From: JBLHKS01 sp047620505
GTDB lineage: Bacteria > Verrucomicrobiota > Verrucomicrobiia > Verrucomicrobiales > DEV007
Direction of reading: 5' to 3'
NCBI GenBank assembly: GCA_047620505.1
Contig: JBLHKS010000183.1
Location: forward strand, 1 to 14,060
DNA: 14,060 nt
In this document: in pieces, positions 13,494 through 14,060 of the stretch
Numbering within the stretch: position 1 is the first letter of the stretch
Layout: each line of letters begins with the position of its first letter
Program-made: the position numbers and the translations under genes
Notes under the pieces: model-generated
Told to the model about the DNA's origin: nothing
Databases searched by the model: none
What the model saw: only the letters and a program-made list of their open reading frames with translations

Positions 13494-14060
13494 TTAGAGA
13501 GTCTTCAGGACGACATTCCGGAACCAGACCGGGTGTCCGTGATATTGAAAGCCGATGTGGCCCGTCCGAGGCAGGTCCTTCAGCGCCGTCTTGAATTTAT
13601 TCTTCGTTCCGTCCGGATTCAGATTTCCGGTCGTCCATTTGTCGAGATCAGCCTCTACGATCGTCTTTCCGTTGAGGACCACGGTGATATTCGAACCGTC
13701 GCAGGTCAGGATCATTTTATTCCATTCGCCGTCCGGCTTACCAGCAGATTCTGAGGGTGCCTGAGCCCCGTAAAGCGATCCGGCGACGTGTTTTCCGTCG
13801 TAAATCCCTGCCGAAGCGACCTGAATTTCAAACCCGCCCTGAACCGCGTTCTTCGGATCTGTCCGGAAGAAAATGCCGCTGTTGCACTTCGGCGAAGTCT
13901 TGTATTCGAAAGTGAGCACAATATTCTCGTAAGCCTTCTTCGACCAGATGTAGCCGCCCGCTTTGTCCGTCGGAGCCAGCACTCCATCTGTCACCGCCCA
14001 AGCGCCTGCTTTGTCGAGCGTCCACGAATCCAAACCACCTTCAAGAAGGTTGGCGTCTTC
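13494..14060 (-). CDS. DUF1080 (3-keto-glycoside hydrolase-like) protein, 5' end beyond window
   Basis: The frame is open from the right edge (14060) to the TAA at 13494-13496, giving 188 visible residues, so the start and any signal peptide are not seen. The TTG at 14033 is only an internal in-frame codon; reading continues upstream as EDANLLEGGLDSW, typical of the DUF1080 opening strand. Family features follow in order: a YENIVLTFEYKTSPKCNSGIFFRT segment split over residues about 44-67, GFEIQV, a GEWNKMILTCDG strand with a VVLNGK hairpin, and the closing GHIGFQYHG with VWFRNVVLK. This is a concanavalin-like jelly roll. Some DUF1080 members have been shown to cleave 3-keto-disaccharides or 3-keto-glucosides. 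Being next to two Gfo/Idh/MocA oxidoreductases, which can make 3-keto sugars, supports that role here. It is separated from oxidoreductase 2 by 58 bases. Confidence 0.9.
   Translation of the reverse strand, partial: EDANLLEGGLDSWTLDKAGAWAVTDGVLAPTDKAGGYIWSKKAYENIVLTFEYKTSPKCNSGIFFRTDPKNAVQGGFEIQVASAGIYDGKHVAGSLYGAQAPSESAGKPDGEWNKMILTCDGSNITVVLNGKTIVEADLDKWTTGNLNPDGTKNKFKTALKDLPRTGHIGFQYHGHPVWFRNVVLKTL

Noticed and set aside
13997..14033. TTG at 14033 as the DUF1080 start
   Set aside because: The frame continues open to the window edge with family-like sequence, so the gene is truncated by the edge rather than starting here.

Overview
The window looks like a piece of a Planctomycetota or Verrucomicrobiota (PVC group) chromosome. 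It carries the paired planctomycete-type genes PSCyt1/DUF1549/DUF1553 and DUF1501, two secreted sulfatases, a LamG-domain exoprotein, two Gfo/Idh/MocA oxidoreductases and a DUF1080 protein. Together these are typical of sulfated-polysaccharide specialists in that superphylum. GC is moderate to high, Shine-Dalgarno sites are weak or absent, and genes are densely packed. The exact phylum cannot be fixed from this sequence alone. I saw no tRNA, rRNA, CRISPR array or transposase, and no gene-free stretch longer than 60 bases.

Layout. (1) 1-945, minus: the N-terminal part of a Clp-like AAA+ ATPase, cut by the left edge just after its Walker A motif. (2) 927-5470, plus: a two-gene unit, a large secreted c-type-heme PSCyt1/DUF1549/DUF1553 protein followed by a Tat-exported DUF1501 protein, with the reading frames touching. 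(3) 14060-5467, minus: a six-gene unit running DUF1080 (start beyond the right edge), Gfo/Idh/MocA, Gfo/Idh/MocA, a LamG exoprotein, sulfatase and sulfatase, with gaps of -4 to 58 bases. Units 2 and 3 converge and share the palindromic CTAG, each using it for its own stop codon. Units 1 and 2 diverge with 5' ends that overlap by 19 bases if the ATG at 945 is the ATPase start.

How the genes may work together (inference). The two sulfatases would desulfate a glycan outside the cytoplasm. The LamG protein may bind it. The two apparently cytoplasmic NAD(P)-dependent oxidoreductases and the DUF1080 protein (3-keto-glycoside hydrolase/lyase-like family) may open the sugars by a 3-keto route. The DUF1549/DUF1553 and DUF1501 pair is a recurrent planctomycete partner set of unknown biochemical role, often found beside sulfatases.

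The most unusual signal is not a gene. The 10-base perfect palindrome AGCAGCTGCT occurs eight times in 14 kb, at 716, 974, 2276, 6017, 6868, 9470, 11382 and 12348. About 0.02 copies are expected by chance. It sits in two different reading frames, in genes on both strands, and once across a stop codon into an intergenic gap. Where the same tripeptides occur elsewhere in the window, the examples I checked use other codons. This resembles a highly iterated palindrome of the HIP1 kind seen in cyanobacteria, and I do not recognise this sequence as a described one.
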